Shown one piece after another: positions 28,611 to 36,608 of a DNA stretch of 64,000 bases. The notes beneath the pieces are model-generated. The model searched no databases. It saw nothing but the letters and a program-made list of their open reading frames with translations, and was not told where the DNA came from. Origin of the DNA: Bacteroidales bacterium (GTDB taxonomy: Bacteria > Bacteroidota > Bacteroidia > Bacteroidales > UBA932); contig JAFZBQ010000060.1 of assembly GCA_017561665.1 (NCBI GenBank), positions 62,001 through 126,000 of the forward strand. Direction: 5' to 3'. How positions within the stretch are numbered: the stretch's first letter is position 1; each line of letters starts with the position of its first letter. The position numbers were made by a program, and so were the translations under genes.

Positions 28611-29492
28611 TTATATCAGGTTAAGGTCTTTCAAAGTCTTTTCCATAAGCACCATTGTGCTTTCCTGCGCCGGAACAAGCGGCAGTCGGAGTTCGTTCTG
28701 AATCATTCCCATCAGGTAAAGGGCGGCTTTTGCCGGAATGGGGTTGCTCTCTACGAAGCAGTTCTTGAACAGGTCGAACAGGCGGTGGTGGATGGGGCGG
28801 GCCTTTGACAGGTCGCCGGCAAGCATCGCCTCTGTCATTGCCACCATCTCGCGGGGAACGATGTTGGACGCTACGCTTATCACGCCCTGGGCGCCGGTCG
28901 CCATAAGCGAGAGTGTCTCGTCGTCGTTGCCGCTGAGCACTGCAAAATCTTTGGGCGCGTGGGCAATAATCTTGGAAATCTGATCGTAGTTGCCGGATGC
29001 CTCCTTGACGGCGATTATGTTGGGGTGCTCCGCCAGACGGAGGGTCGTTTCTGCACTGATATTGACGCCGGTACGGCCGGGCACGTTATAGAGCACAACC
29101 GGGCGCGGTGCGAAATCGGCAACGGCGGTGAAATATGAGAACAGGCCGTCCTGGGAAGGTTTATTGTAATAAGGTGTCACCACCAGGAATGCGTCAGGAT
29201 CGTAGGGAGTCAGGGTCTCGATGTTGTTGCGGGTCATCACAATGGAGTTGGTGCCTACGCCGACCATCACCGGGCGGCCCTGGGCATATTCCTTGGCAAT
29301 CTGCAGCAGCTTTATGCGTTCCTGATCCAGCAGACAGGGAGTCTCGCCGGTGGTGCCCAGCGGCACCAGGAAGTGGATGCCCGCCTCAATCTGGTGTTTG
29401 ACAAGGTTTTCAAAAGCTTTGTAGTCTACCTCTTCATTTTTGAAGGGGGTAATCAGCGCGGTTCCGCAGCCTTGTAATTTGAGTTGTTCCAT
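28611..29492 (-). CDS. dapA: 4-Hydroxy-tetrahydrodipicolinate synthase
   Basis: DapA condenses pyruvate with aspartate semialdehyde. The 293-residue aldolase barrel carries PLGTTGETPCL (Thr44-Thr45 region), the active-site Tyr in VVLYNVPGRTGVN and the Schiff-base Lys in IIAVKEASGNYDQ. Length is typical. It lies between dapB (12-base gap) and ddh (1-base gap) on the minus strand. Confidence 0.96.
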   Translation of the reverse strand: MEQLKLQGCGTALITPFKNEEVDYKAFENLVKHQIEAGIHFLVPLGTTGETPCLLDQERIKLLQIAKEYAQGRPVMVGVGTNSIVMTRNNIETLTPYDPDAFLVVTPYYNKPSQDGLFSYFTAVADFAPRPVVLYNVPGRTGVNISAETTLRLAEHPNIIAVKEASGNYDQISKIIAHAPKDFAVLSGNDDETLSLMATGAQGVISVASNIVPREMVAMTEAMLAGDLSKARPIHHRLFDLFKNCFVESNPIPAKAALYLMGMIQNELRLPLVPAQESTMVLMEKTLKDLNLI

Positions 29493-29504
29493 AGCTTTCG
29501 AAAA

Positions 29505-30176
29505 TTAAATGATCAGGTCTTTGAATTCGTGAACCCCGGAGACACGTTCGGTCATCAGGGCTGCCTCCACTGCACCCTGTGCAAGCCCTTCGCGGGAGAA
29601 AGCCTCGTGGCTGAGGGTAATCTTGTCGCAGCTGCCGGTGAGGGTGAGAGTGTGGATGCCCGGAACCTCGCCGATTCGCTGGGAGGTGATGGGGGTCTGA
29701 TAGCCGCCCGCTTCGTCCACTATCTTGCCGAGGCTGATTGCGGTGCCGCTGGGGGCGTCCAGTTTGTGTATGTGGTGGATCTCTTCTATGGTCGTCTTGT
29801 AGTCGCCTACGCCGGAGGCCATTTTTGAGAGATATTCAGCAGTCTTGAAGAGTATGTTGACTCCTATGGAGAAGTTGGAGGCATATATCATCGTTGCGCC
29901 GCATTTCTCAAAATAAGCTATGACTTCGTTTTGGATATCGTTCCAGCCGGTGGTGCCTACAACAGTCGCCTTAAAGTTCTCTGCAAGGAACTTGTAGTTG
30001 GCCCTGAAGGCGTCGGGGGTGGTGAAATCTATGCAGACGCATTCGCGGGCAATCTCCTTAGGGGTAGCGGTGATGTCCTCGCTGCACATGACGCACTCTA
30101 TGCCGCGCCGTTCCAGCACCGACTCTATCATGTGACCCATTCGGCCGTAGCCGCTTATAACAACCTTAATTGCCAT
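29505..30176 (-). CDS. dapB: 4-Hydroxy-tetrahydrodipicolinate reductase, short form
   Basis: DapB reduces the DapA product with NAD(P)H. At 223 residues it is shorter than E. coli DapB (273) but contains VISGYGRMGHMIE (nucleotide loop), VGTTGW, ASNFSIGVNILF, and the catalytic EIHHIHKLDAPSGTA. The missing length is mainly in the N-terminal nucleotide domain, as in other Bacteroidetes. Its start overlaps the end of the aspartate kinase gene by 11 bases. Confidence 0.94.
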   Translation of the reverse strand: MAIKVVISGYGRMGHMIESVLERRGIECVMCSEDITATPKEIARECVCIDFTTPDAFRANYKFLAENFKATVVGTTGWNDIQNEVIAYFEKCGATMIYASNFSIGVNILFKTAEYLSKMASGVGDYKTTIEEIHHIHKLDAPSGTAISLGKIVDEAGGYQTPITSQRIGEVPGIHTLTLTGSCDKITLSHEAFSREGLAQGAVEAALMTERVSGVHEFKDLII

Positions 30177-31539
30177 TTTCGAAGAATGTTTTATGGAGTT
30201 TGCGGATGACGTTTACCATTTCAGGACGGTCTACCACGATACTCAGGTTAAGGAAAGACGAGCCTTGCGACATCATATAAATCTTGCTGTCGCTCACCGC
30301 CTCGAACACCGCAGCAACGGCGCCTTTGACACCGATGATGTTTTTGCCTATGATGCTGACCTGGCTCTTGTCACGGTCGACGGTGATGTTGCCGATCTTG
30401 GAAAGTTCTGCCGCTACCGGATCTATAGCCGCCTTGGCATCTACAGTGACGGAGACGCTGGCCTCTGAGGTGCTGATCATATCTACCGATACGCCATGCT
30501 TTTCAAAGATTGCGAAGATCTTGGTAAGGGAACCGGTGGTGTTGATCATTTTGGGCGAGTAAATATTTATCACCCTTATATTTTCGTTATAAGATATGCT
30601 CTTGACTCCGTCGAAGATGCACTGGCTGTTCATAACCACGGTGCCTTCGCCTTCTGGATTCATTGAGTTGAGCACGTACAGCGGGATGTTTTTACCGGCG
30701 GCGGGCTCGATGGAAAGAGGGTGGAGGACCTTGGCTCCGAAGCGGGCCAGCTCGGCCGCCTCTTCATACGAGAGTTTGCTGATGCCCTTGGCCTCCGGCA
30801 CTATGTTGGGATCGGCGGTGCAGATGCCGTCCACGTCAGTCCAGATTTCGATGCGGTCGGCGTCCAGCACCATTCCCAGCAGGGAGGCGGAGTAGTCGCT
30901 GCTGCCGCGCCCCATAATGGTGGGGTCGCCCTCTATGGTGACGCCCATGAATCCCTGGGTGATTACCACGTCGGCATTCTTGAAGGCCCTTTCAATGACG
31001 GCGGGAGCCCGTTTAGTCACTTCCGGGATGTCGGCGCTCGCACACATATAATCTTTGGATGTAATCATAAAGTGGCGGGCGTCTACCCAGGCGGTCTTGA
31101 GTCCCAGCGCGTTCATCATAAAGCCGACTATGTTGCTGGAGAGATATTCGCCAAGAGAAATCATATAGGCCTTGTCGACATCCGGGATCTGGCCGCCCAT
31201 ATGGGCTCTGGAAAGAGTCTGGAGGGCGTTGCACAGGGTATCTACTTTCTGATTTATATCTGTAGTGTCCGGAGTGGGACGCTTGGGATCGATGTAGGAG
31301 GTCAGTTCGTCTATGGTGGATTTATGACGGTCGCGGATAGAACTTATAATTTGTTCGCTCTGCTCTTTTTCTCCCTGTTCTGTGAAATCTACCAACTGGT
31401 GCAGCAAATTGGTTACGCCGGAGCAGGCAGATACCACTACGACGGGTTTGCTGCGCATTTTTTTGGTAATGATGGAGATTGTCCTTCTGATTGCGGCGGC
31501 GTCTCCGATAGAGGTTCCGCCAAATTTCATTACTATCAT
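30166..31539 (-). CDS. lysC: Aspartate kinase (monofunctional, two ACT domains)
   Basis: The 457-residue enzyme phosphorylates aspartate to open the aspartate-family pathway. It begins MIVMKFGGTSIGD and contains VVVSACSGVTN, the GRGSSDYSASLLG motif and WTDVDGIxxADP, followed by paired ACT domains (about 310-457) that bind inhibitory amino acids in homologs. No homoserine dehydrogenase domain is present. As first gene of lysC-dapB-dapA-ddh it probably serves diaminopimelate and lysine. An internal Met at codon 4 (31530) is an equally possible start. Confidence 0.94.
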   Translation of the reverse strand: MIVMKFGGTSIGDAAAIRRTISIITKKMRSKPVVVVSACSGVTNLLHQLVDFTEQGEKEQSEQIISSIRDRHKSTIDELTSYIDPKRPTPDTTDINQKVDTLCNALQTLSRAHMGGQIPDVDKAYMISLGEYLSSNIVGFMMNALGLKTAWVDARHFMITSKDYMCASADIPEVTKRAPAVIERAFKNADVVITQGFMGVTIEGDPTIMGRGSSDYSASLLGMVLDADRIEIWTDVDGICTADPNIVPEAKGISKLSYEEAAELARFGAKVLHPLSIEPAAGKNIPLYVLNSMNPEGEGTVVMNSQCIFDGVKSISYNENIRVINIYSPKMINTTGSLTKIFAIFEKHGVSVDMISTSEASVSVTVDAKAAIDPVAAELSKIGNITVDRDKSQVSIIGKNIIGVKGAVAAVFEAVSDSKIYMMSQGSSFLNLSIVVDRPEMVNVIRKLHKTFFENGN

Positions 31540-31560
31540 CGCTTATAATTTTTCACCCGG

Positions 31561-31590
31561 CTAAAGTAGTAAAAAAAATTACTACTTTTG
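31561..31590. promoter_or_regulatory. Divergent, palindromic promoter region of lysC and the isomerase-like gene
   Basis: TACTTTTG (31583-31590, plus) is an exact TAnnTTTG box for the gene at 31632. On the minus strand TACTTTAG (31568-31561) is a one-mismatch box for lysC. Both sit in the perfect inverted repeat AAAGTAGTAA (31563-31572) / TTACTACTTT (31579-31588) with six A between. The symmetry may be a regulator site or just two facing promoters. Confidence 0.5.
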
Positions 31591-31631
31591 TGTTTAATAT
31601 CAAATAGGACGTAATCAATTATTTTAATATT

Positions 31632-32645
31632 ATGAAAACACTCAGATTTTTTGTAATCATCGCTTTGCTGTCAGGCTTGATGTTTGGCTGCAAAAATGCT
31701 CCCAAGGAGGAGAAAATTCCCATTGGCGTACAGCTCTACAGCGTTCGCGACAATATGGCCCAGGATTTCTACGGCACTCTCAAGGCCGTTAAGGAAATGG
31801 GCTACGACGGCGTTGAATTCGCAGGCCTTTACGGCTACTCCCCCGAGCAGGTTAAGGCTTGGTGCGAAGAACTCGAGCTTAACCCCATTTCTGCCCACGT
31901 TCCCCTGCAGGATATGATGGACAACATCGACGCAGTGATTGCAGATTATAAGGCTATCGGTTGTGAATATCTCGCCGTTCCTTATCTTCCCGAAGAATTG
32001 CGCCCCGGTACAGATCAGTTCGTGCCGACCGTTGCGGCAATCAAGGATATTGCCCAGAAAGTAAAGGATGCAGGCATGCAACTGCTCTATCATAATCACG
32101 ACTTCGAGTTCAAGACTCTCGAAGACGGCACTTATGGTCTGGATTATCTTTACGAGAACGTTCCTTCCGATCTGCTTCAGACAGAGCTCGACCTCTGCTG
32201 GGTAAAATATGCCGGCGAGGACCCCGCTGATTTCCTTCGCAAATATGCCGACCGCTCTCCCGTGGTTCACTTCAAGGACTACTTCTTCGAGGGGCCCAAG
32301 GAGGGTGATCCCTATGCACTTATCGGTGACGAGGGTCAGGAAGCCGCTCCCCAGACCGTATTTGAGTTCCGTCCCCTCGGCTGCGGCGTTCAGGACCTGC
32401 AGTCTCTGGTAGATGCATTCAAGGATGCCCACAGCAAGTGGATCATCGTAGAGCAGGACAACCCCAGTATGGGTCTTTGCCCTATGAAGAGCATCAAGAA
32501 GAGTCTCTGCAACCTCAAACACGTTCTCTGCCCCGACGAGTGCTGCGAGAAAGAATGCTGCAAAGAGGGTGAGAAAGAGTGCTGCAAGGATGCTGAAGGC
32601 TGCTGCGAAAAGGGCGAAGGCGAGTGCTGCGATAAGGCAGAGTAA
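31632..32645 (+). CDS. Sugar phosphate isomerase/epimerase-like lipoprotein with cysteine-rich tail
   Basis: The 337-residue protein has a lipoprotein signal (MKTLRFFVIIALLSGLMFGC) and a xylose-isomerase-like TIM barrel: PIGVQLYSVRDNMAQDF, MGYDGVEFAGLYG, LLYHNHDFEF (metal His), LDLCWVKYAGEDP, VHFKDYF and FRPLGCGVQD. Such proteins act as isomerases, epimerases or related lyases on sugars. After the barrel (from residue 300) comes a 38-residue tail with 11 Cys, ten of them in five CC pairs, separated by Glu/Lys-rich spacers (for example ECCEKECCKEGEKECC). I know of no standard member of the family with such a tail; it resembles a metallothionein-like metal-binding sequence. A strong terminator follows. 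Confidence 0.85.
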   Translation: MKTLRFFVIIALLSGLMFGCKNAPKEEKIPIGVQLYSVRDNMAQDFYGTLKAVKEMGYDGVEFAGLYGYSPEQVKAWCEELELNPISAHVPLQDMMDNIDAVIADYKAIGCEYLAVPYLPEELRPGTDQFVPTVAAIKDIAQKVKDAGMQLLYHNHDFEFKTLEDGTYGLDYLYENVPSDLLQTELDLCWVKYAGEDPADFLRKYADRSPVVHFKDYFFEGPKEGDPYALIGDEGQEAAPQTVFEFRPLGCGVQDLQSLVDAFKDAHSKWIIVEQDNPSMGLCPMKSIKKSLCNLKHVLCPDECCEKECCKEGEKECCKDAEGCCEKGEGECCDKAE

Positions 32646-32663
32646 ACACTTACCGCATAAACG

Positions 32664-32692
32664 AAAAATGGCGGCCATTGGCCGCCATTTTT
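32664..32692. terminator. Two-way intrinsic terminator between the isomerase-like gene and gdhA
   Basis: A perfect 13-bp stem, AAAAATGGCGGCC (32664-32676) and GGCCGCCATTTTT (32680-32692), with an ATT loop and U-tracts on both strands, lies between the convergent stop codons at 32645 and 32709. Confidence 0.9.
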
Positions 32693-32708
32693 GTTTGCAG
32701 CATAACTG

Positions 32709-34058
32709 CTAAACGATACCCTGGGCGAGCATTGCGTCGGCAACCTTCATGAAGCCGGCGATATTGGCGCCCTTGACGTAGTTGATGTAGCCGTCGGGCT
32801 CGGTACCGAACTCTACGCAGCGGGCGTGGATGTTGGCCATGATGCCCTTGAGCTTCTCGTCGACCTCTTCTTTGCTCCAGCCCAGACGCATGGAGTTCTG
32901 GGTCATCTCCAGACCGGAAGTGGCTACGCCGCCGGCGTTGGAAGCCTTACCGGGAGAGTAGAGGATCTTTGCTTTCTGGAAGATTGCGATTGCTTCAGGG
33001 GTAGTGGGCATGTTTGCACCCTCGACCACGCACTTGCAGCCGTTCTTGACCAGGGTCTCTGCCTGCTCTGCGTTAAGCTCGTTCTGGGTTGCGCAAGGCA
33101 TTGCGATGTCGCACTTGACGCTCCAGGGACGCTCGTCGGGAGTGTATTTAGCGGAAGGGTATTTCTCTGCATATTCGCGGATACGGCCTCTCTGGACGTT
33201 CTTGAGCAGGAATACATATTTCAGTTTCTCCTCGTCGATTCCGTCGGGATCGTAGATGAAGCCGTTGGAATCGGAGAGGGTTACCACCTTGGCGCCCAGT
33301 GCGGTAGCCTTCTGGGCTGCATACTGGGCCACATTACCGCTGCCGGAGATGGCAACAACCTTGCCCTTGTAGCTTTCTCCGCGGGTGGCGAGCATCGACT
33401 GGCCAAAGTAGCAGGCGCCGTAGCCGGTAGCCTCGGGACGGATCAGCGAACCGCCAAAACTCAGACCCTTGCCGGTGAATGTGCCGGTGAATTCGTTTGC
33501 CAGGCGTTTGTACTGACCGAACATGAATGCAACCTCGCGGCCGCCTACGCCGATATCACCTGCGGGAACGTCGGTGTCGGGACCGATATGACGATAGAGT
33601 TCTGTGATAAAGCTCTGGCAGAAGCGCATGACCTCCATATCTGATTTGCCTTTGGGATCGAAGTCGCTGCCGCCCTTGCCACCGCCCATCGGTAGGGTGG
33701 TGAGGCTGTTCTTGAATGTCTGCTCGAATGCAAGGAACTTGAGGATGCTCAGGTTTACGCTCGGGTGGAAACGGACGCCGCCCTTGTAGGGACCGATGGC
33801 GCTGTTCATTTGGATGCGGTAACCTTTGTTGATCATCACCTCGCCGGCATCGTTAACCCAGGGAACGCGGAACATTACGACCCTCTCGGGCTCAACAATG
33901 CGTTCCATTACTTTCAGCTTCATGAGCTGAGGATTCTCAACGATCATGGGAGCGACGCTTTCTACGACTTCCCTGACGGCCTGATGGAACTCCTTTTCAC
34001 CGGGGTTCTTGGCAATGACATCGGCCATTAGCTTGTCTGCATACTCTTTTGCTGTCAT
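32709..34058 (-). CDS. gdhA: NADP-type glutamate dehydrogenase
   Basis: The 449-residue enzyme assimilates ammonium into glutamate from 2-oxoglutarate. It is a hexameric-type GDH with the catalytic Lys motif PMGGGKGGSDFDPKGKSD, PAGDIGVGGREV, and the nucleotide motif VAISGSGNVAQYAAQK. Its close fit to the E. coli GdhA type suggests NADPH use and a biosynthetic role. It has its own promoter (34103-34132) and a shared terminator at its end. Confidence 0.96.
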   Translation of the reverse strand: MTAKEYADKLMADVIAKNPGEKEFHQAVREVVESVAPMIVENPQLMKLKVMERIVEPERVVMFRVPWVNDAGEVMINKGYRIQMNSAIGPYKGGVRFHPSVNLSILKFLAFEQTFKNSLTTLPMGGGKGGSDFDPKGKSDMEVMRFCQSFITELYRHIGPDTDVPAGDIGVGGREVAFMFGQYKRLANEFTGTFTGKGLSFGGSLIRPEATGYGACYFGQSMLATRGESYKGKVVAISGSGNVAQYAAQKATALGAKVVTLSDSNGFIYDPDGIDEEKLKYVFLLKNVQRGRIREYAEKYPSAKYTPDERPWSVKCDIAMPCATQNELNAEQAETLVKNGCKCVVEGANMPTTPEAIAIFQKAKILYSPGKASNAGGVATSGLEMTQNSMRLGWSKEEVDEKLKGIMANIHARCVEFGTEPDGYINYVKGANIAGFMKVADAMLAQGIV

Positions 34059-34102
34059 AAGAATAGGTGTTATTTGTTATTGTTTGTTGCAATTTTCAAG
34101 CG

Positions 34103-34132
34103 CAAATATATATGTTTTATTTAAAATACAAA
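34103..34132 (-). promoter_or_regulatory. gdhA promoter
   Basis: On the minus strand TTTG (34132-34129) and TATATTTG (34110-34103) are spaced by 18 bases, close to the Bacteroidetes TTTG-N19-TAnnTTTG consensus. A leader of about 40 bases follows. Confidence 0.7.
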
Positions 34133-34258
34133 CAAAAGTGCTTCAAAATAGTTTTGAACGCACTTTTCAACATATTACAATTTGTAAGTGATTGCAGCCG
34201 TAGTGATTGATTTTTTGCGATTATGGCAAATAATTCGTAATTTAGTTTGATAAATTGC

Positions 34259-35215
34259 ATGTGTATGATGTATGTGTGGTTCATAGTTGGTGTCGTTCTC
34301 ACGCTGTTGGGGGCTTCCTGGTTGGTAGACGGCGCCAGCGGCATTGCAAAACGTTACAATGTATCAGAATTCGTAATCGGAGTCTGCATAGTCGGCATAG
34401 GTACCTCGATGCCGGAACTGACGGTGAGTATGCTGGGCAGCATCCGCGGCAGCGCCGGTATCGCAATCGGCAATGTGACCGGCAGCAATATGTTCAACAC
34501 ACTGCTGATCCTGGGCATTACGGCCCTGATCAATCCGATACAGTTTACCAAGGCCAATCTTCGCACCGATATGCATCTGAACACGCTATCATCGCTGGTG
34601 CTGCTCTCTTTCGCATATCTGCCCATTGCGTTCCGTGCGGGCGAGTCGCTGATGATTTCCCGTCTGGAGGGTATCATCTTTCTGCTGCTCTTTATAGGGT
34701 ATCTGATTCTGACATTCCGAACTGCCGGTAAGACCGTTGAAGAGGAGGTATCGTCCAAACCCAAACCGCTCTGGCTGCTGATACTGATGGTACTTGGCGG
34801 TATTGCGGCTCTGGTCTTTGGAGGGCAACTTTTCGTGGAAAAGGGTTGTGAGATTGCCCGCGCCCTCAAAGTATCGGAGACGGTGATTGCTATTACCCTG
34901 ATGGCCTGCGGCACATCACTGCCGGAACTGGTGACCTGTGTAGTGGCGGCTGTTAAAAAGCGCAACCAATTGGCACTTGGCAATATCCTCGGTTCAAATG
35001 TGAGCAACATACTGCTTATTCTCGGATGCAGTTCCGCCATCAGGCCGTTGGCGGTGGATCCCGTCAATCTGGAAGGCTTCGTATTCCTGCTGATAACGGC
35101 AGTTCTGCTCTATCTGAGCGCGTTCCTGCCAAAACGCAACACCCTTACCTGGTACAAGGGCATATTTTTCATCCTGCTCTATGCCGCATACATCTATTAT
35201 TCCGTAATCGCATAA
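34259..35215 (+). CDS. Calcium/sodium antiporter-like membrane protein (YrbG type, CaCA family)
   Basis: The 318-residue membrane protein has two homologous halves with the alpha repeats of the CaCA family: GIGTSMPELTVSMLGSIRG...NVTGSNMFNTLLILG in the first and ACGTSLPELVTCVVAAVKK...NILGSNVSNILLILG in the second. About ten membrane segments are visible. The family exchanges Na+ or H+ for Ca2+; the ion here is inferred. ATGs at 34259, 34265 and 34268 are all possible starts, and the frame further up uses a TTG. The DUF819 gene follows after 14 bases. Confidence 0.88.
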   Translation: MCMMYVWFIVGVVLTLLGASWLVDGASGIAKRYNVSEFVIGVCIVGIGTSMPELTVSMLGSIRGSAGIAIGNVTGSNMFNTLLILGITALINPIQFTKANLRTDMHLNTLSSLVLLSFAYLPIAFRAGESLMISRLEGIIFLLLFIGYLILTFRTAGKTVEEEVSSKPKPLWLLILMVLGGIAALVFGGQLFVEKGCEIARALKVSETVIAITLMACGTSLPELVTCVVAAVKKRNQLALGNILGSNVSNILLILGCSSAIRPLAVDPVNLEGFVFLLITAVLLYLSAFLPKRNTLTWYKGIFFILLYAAYIYYSVIA

Positions 35216-35229
35216 TTAAATCCCAAGAT

Positions 35230-36450
35230 ATGTTTTCCGTTATTATCTACGCCCTGATCTTCATCTTTATGCCGGCAGTGGTGCTGTGGATGTGCAAGAA
35301 GGTGAATTTCCTTGGCAAGATCGGTCCGATTCTGATCCTTTATATCATCGGTGTGCTGCTGGGCCAGATTCCCGGCCTGAACAACGAGGCGACTTTTGCC
35401 CTGAAGGACAAGATCACCACCATAATGATACCGCTGGCGCTGCCGATGATGCTCTTTGGCTGCCAGTTCAATTTCAAGGATATGAAGGGCGTCGGCAAGT
35501 CGCTGCTGGCCGGCTTGATAGCCGTCATAGTAGCCACGATTACAGGTTATCTGATTTTCGGTGGCAAGATGGTCGACGGACCCAAGGTGGCTGGTCTGCT
35601 GGTTGGCTGCGAGACGGGCGGAACCATCAATATGGCGGCGCTCAAAATGGCGCTCAATTTTCCGGAAGAACGGTATGTGCTGCTCAATTCATACGATATG
35701 CTCATCTGCTTCTTGTATTTCGTATTCCTGCTGAGCATCGGTATCAAATGGTTCCGCAAGGTGCTGCCGCACACGGAACCTTCTAAACAAGACGGGACGG
35801 ATTATTCTACGGGCGAAGCGGTAATGGAAGAGAATAATTATCGCGGGCTCTGGTCAGCCCACGGTATCGGCCAGATATTCAAGATATTGCTGGCAGTTAT
35901 CTGCAGCCTGCTGGTGGCTGTCCTGATTGTTGCGTTTGTGGGCATTGTGATAGCACTGATACACGGTGAAGCTATTACCCTAAAGACCGTCACGGGTTCG
36001 TTCGGCGCCGGCTGGTTCATGCCGGTATTCATCTTGGCCTTGACGACAGCCGCAATTGCCGCATCGTTCCTCAAGCCGGTACGCAAGCTCACATACAGTT
36101 ACAATATCGGTCTTTATCTGATATACATCTTCTCCATCGCGGTGGCCTCGATGGCCGATGTTACCAAGCTTAATTTCGGTCAGGAACTATACACGCTGCT
36201 GTTCCTGGTATGCATCATCTTCGGCTCGCTGCTGTTGCAGTTCCTACTTTCGATACTGCTTAAGATAGAGGCGGATATGATGATTGTGACCAGCGTCTCG
36301 CTCATCAATTCGCCGCCATTCGTGCCTATGATGACCAGCGCGATGAACAACCGCAAGGTGCTGGTGCCCGGCATCACCGTCGGCATTATCGGCTTCGCCG
36401 TCGGCAATTACCTCGGTATCCTCGCTTCACAATTGTTTGGGTTGTTCTGA
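35230..36450 (+). CDS. DUF819-like integral membrane protein
   Basis: From the ATG at 35230 the protein is 406 residues with about ten to twelve hydrophobic segments. It resembles DUF819/YjcL-type membrane proteins: GLLVGCETGGTINMAALKMAL, the repeated inverted topology, and SVSLINSPPFVPMMTSAMNNRKVLVPGITVG-like C-terminal loop. The family is predicted to transport a small anion or amino acid but has no firm function. It is transcribed behind the antiporter-like gene, 14 bases downstream, so both probably form one membrane-transport operon. Confidence 0.72.
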   Translation: MFSVIIYALIFIFMPAVVLWMCKKVNFLGKIGPILILYIIGVLLGQIPGLNNEATFALKDKITTIMIPLALPMMLFGCQFNFKDMKGVGKSLLAGLIAVIVATITGYLIFGGKMVDGPKVAGLLVGCETGGTINMAALKMALNFPEERYVLLNSYDMLICFLYFVFLLSIGIKWFRKVLPHTEPSKQDGTDYSTGEAVMEENNYRGLWSAHGIGQIFKILLAVICSLLVAVLIVAFVGIVIALIHGEAITLKTVTGSFGAGWFMPVFILALTTAAIAASFLKPVRKLTYSYNIGLYLIYIFSIAVASMADVTKLNFGQELYTLLFLVCIIFGSLLLQFLLSILLKIEADMMIVTSVSLINSPPFVPMMTSAMNNRKVLVPGITVGIIGFAVGNYLGILASQLFGLF

Positions 36451-36452
36451 TA

Positions 36453-36547
36453 GGCCGCGGTTCAGCGTAGAAATAGCTTTGCGTAGGGAACAGGGGTTCT
36501 ATGTTCTCCCTGGACCGGAGCGGAGCTATTTCGTAGCTTTAGCGGCC
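36453..36547. repeat. Structured intergenic element with nested inverted repeats
   Basis: Three arms nest symmetrically: GGCCGC (36453-36458) with GCGGCC (36542-36547), GAAATAGCT (36470-36478) with AGCTATTTC (36524-36532), and GGGAACA (36486-36492) with a TGTTC-CCC stretch near 36503-36510. Together they predict a long branched hairpin directly after the DUF819 stop. It has no T-tract, so it could be a repeat element, a structured 3' UTR or a weak terminator. Confidence 0.5.
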
Positions 36548-36561
36548 TTCCAAACAAATTA

Positions 36562-36592
36562 TTGCCAAGTATTAAACTGCAACGTATATTTG
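36562..36592 (+). promoter_or_regulatory. Promoter of the outer-membrane barrel gene
   Basis: TTG (36562-36564) and TATATTTG (36585-36592) are 20 bases apart, fitting the Bacteroidetes -33/-7 pattern; the ATG at 36609 lies 17 bases after the -7 box. Confidence 0.65.
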
Positions 36593-36608
36593 CCGTCTAA
36601 ATCTACAT

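Noticed and set aside
31671..32678. Antisense frame opposite the isomerase-like gene, hydrophobic near its start
   Set aside because: The hydrophobic look comes from the complement of Cys, Lys and Glu codons in the tail; the sense strand has a signal peptide, a promoter and a terminator.
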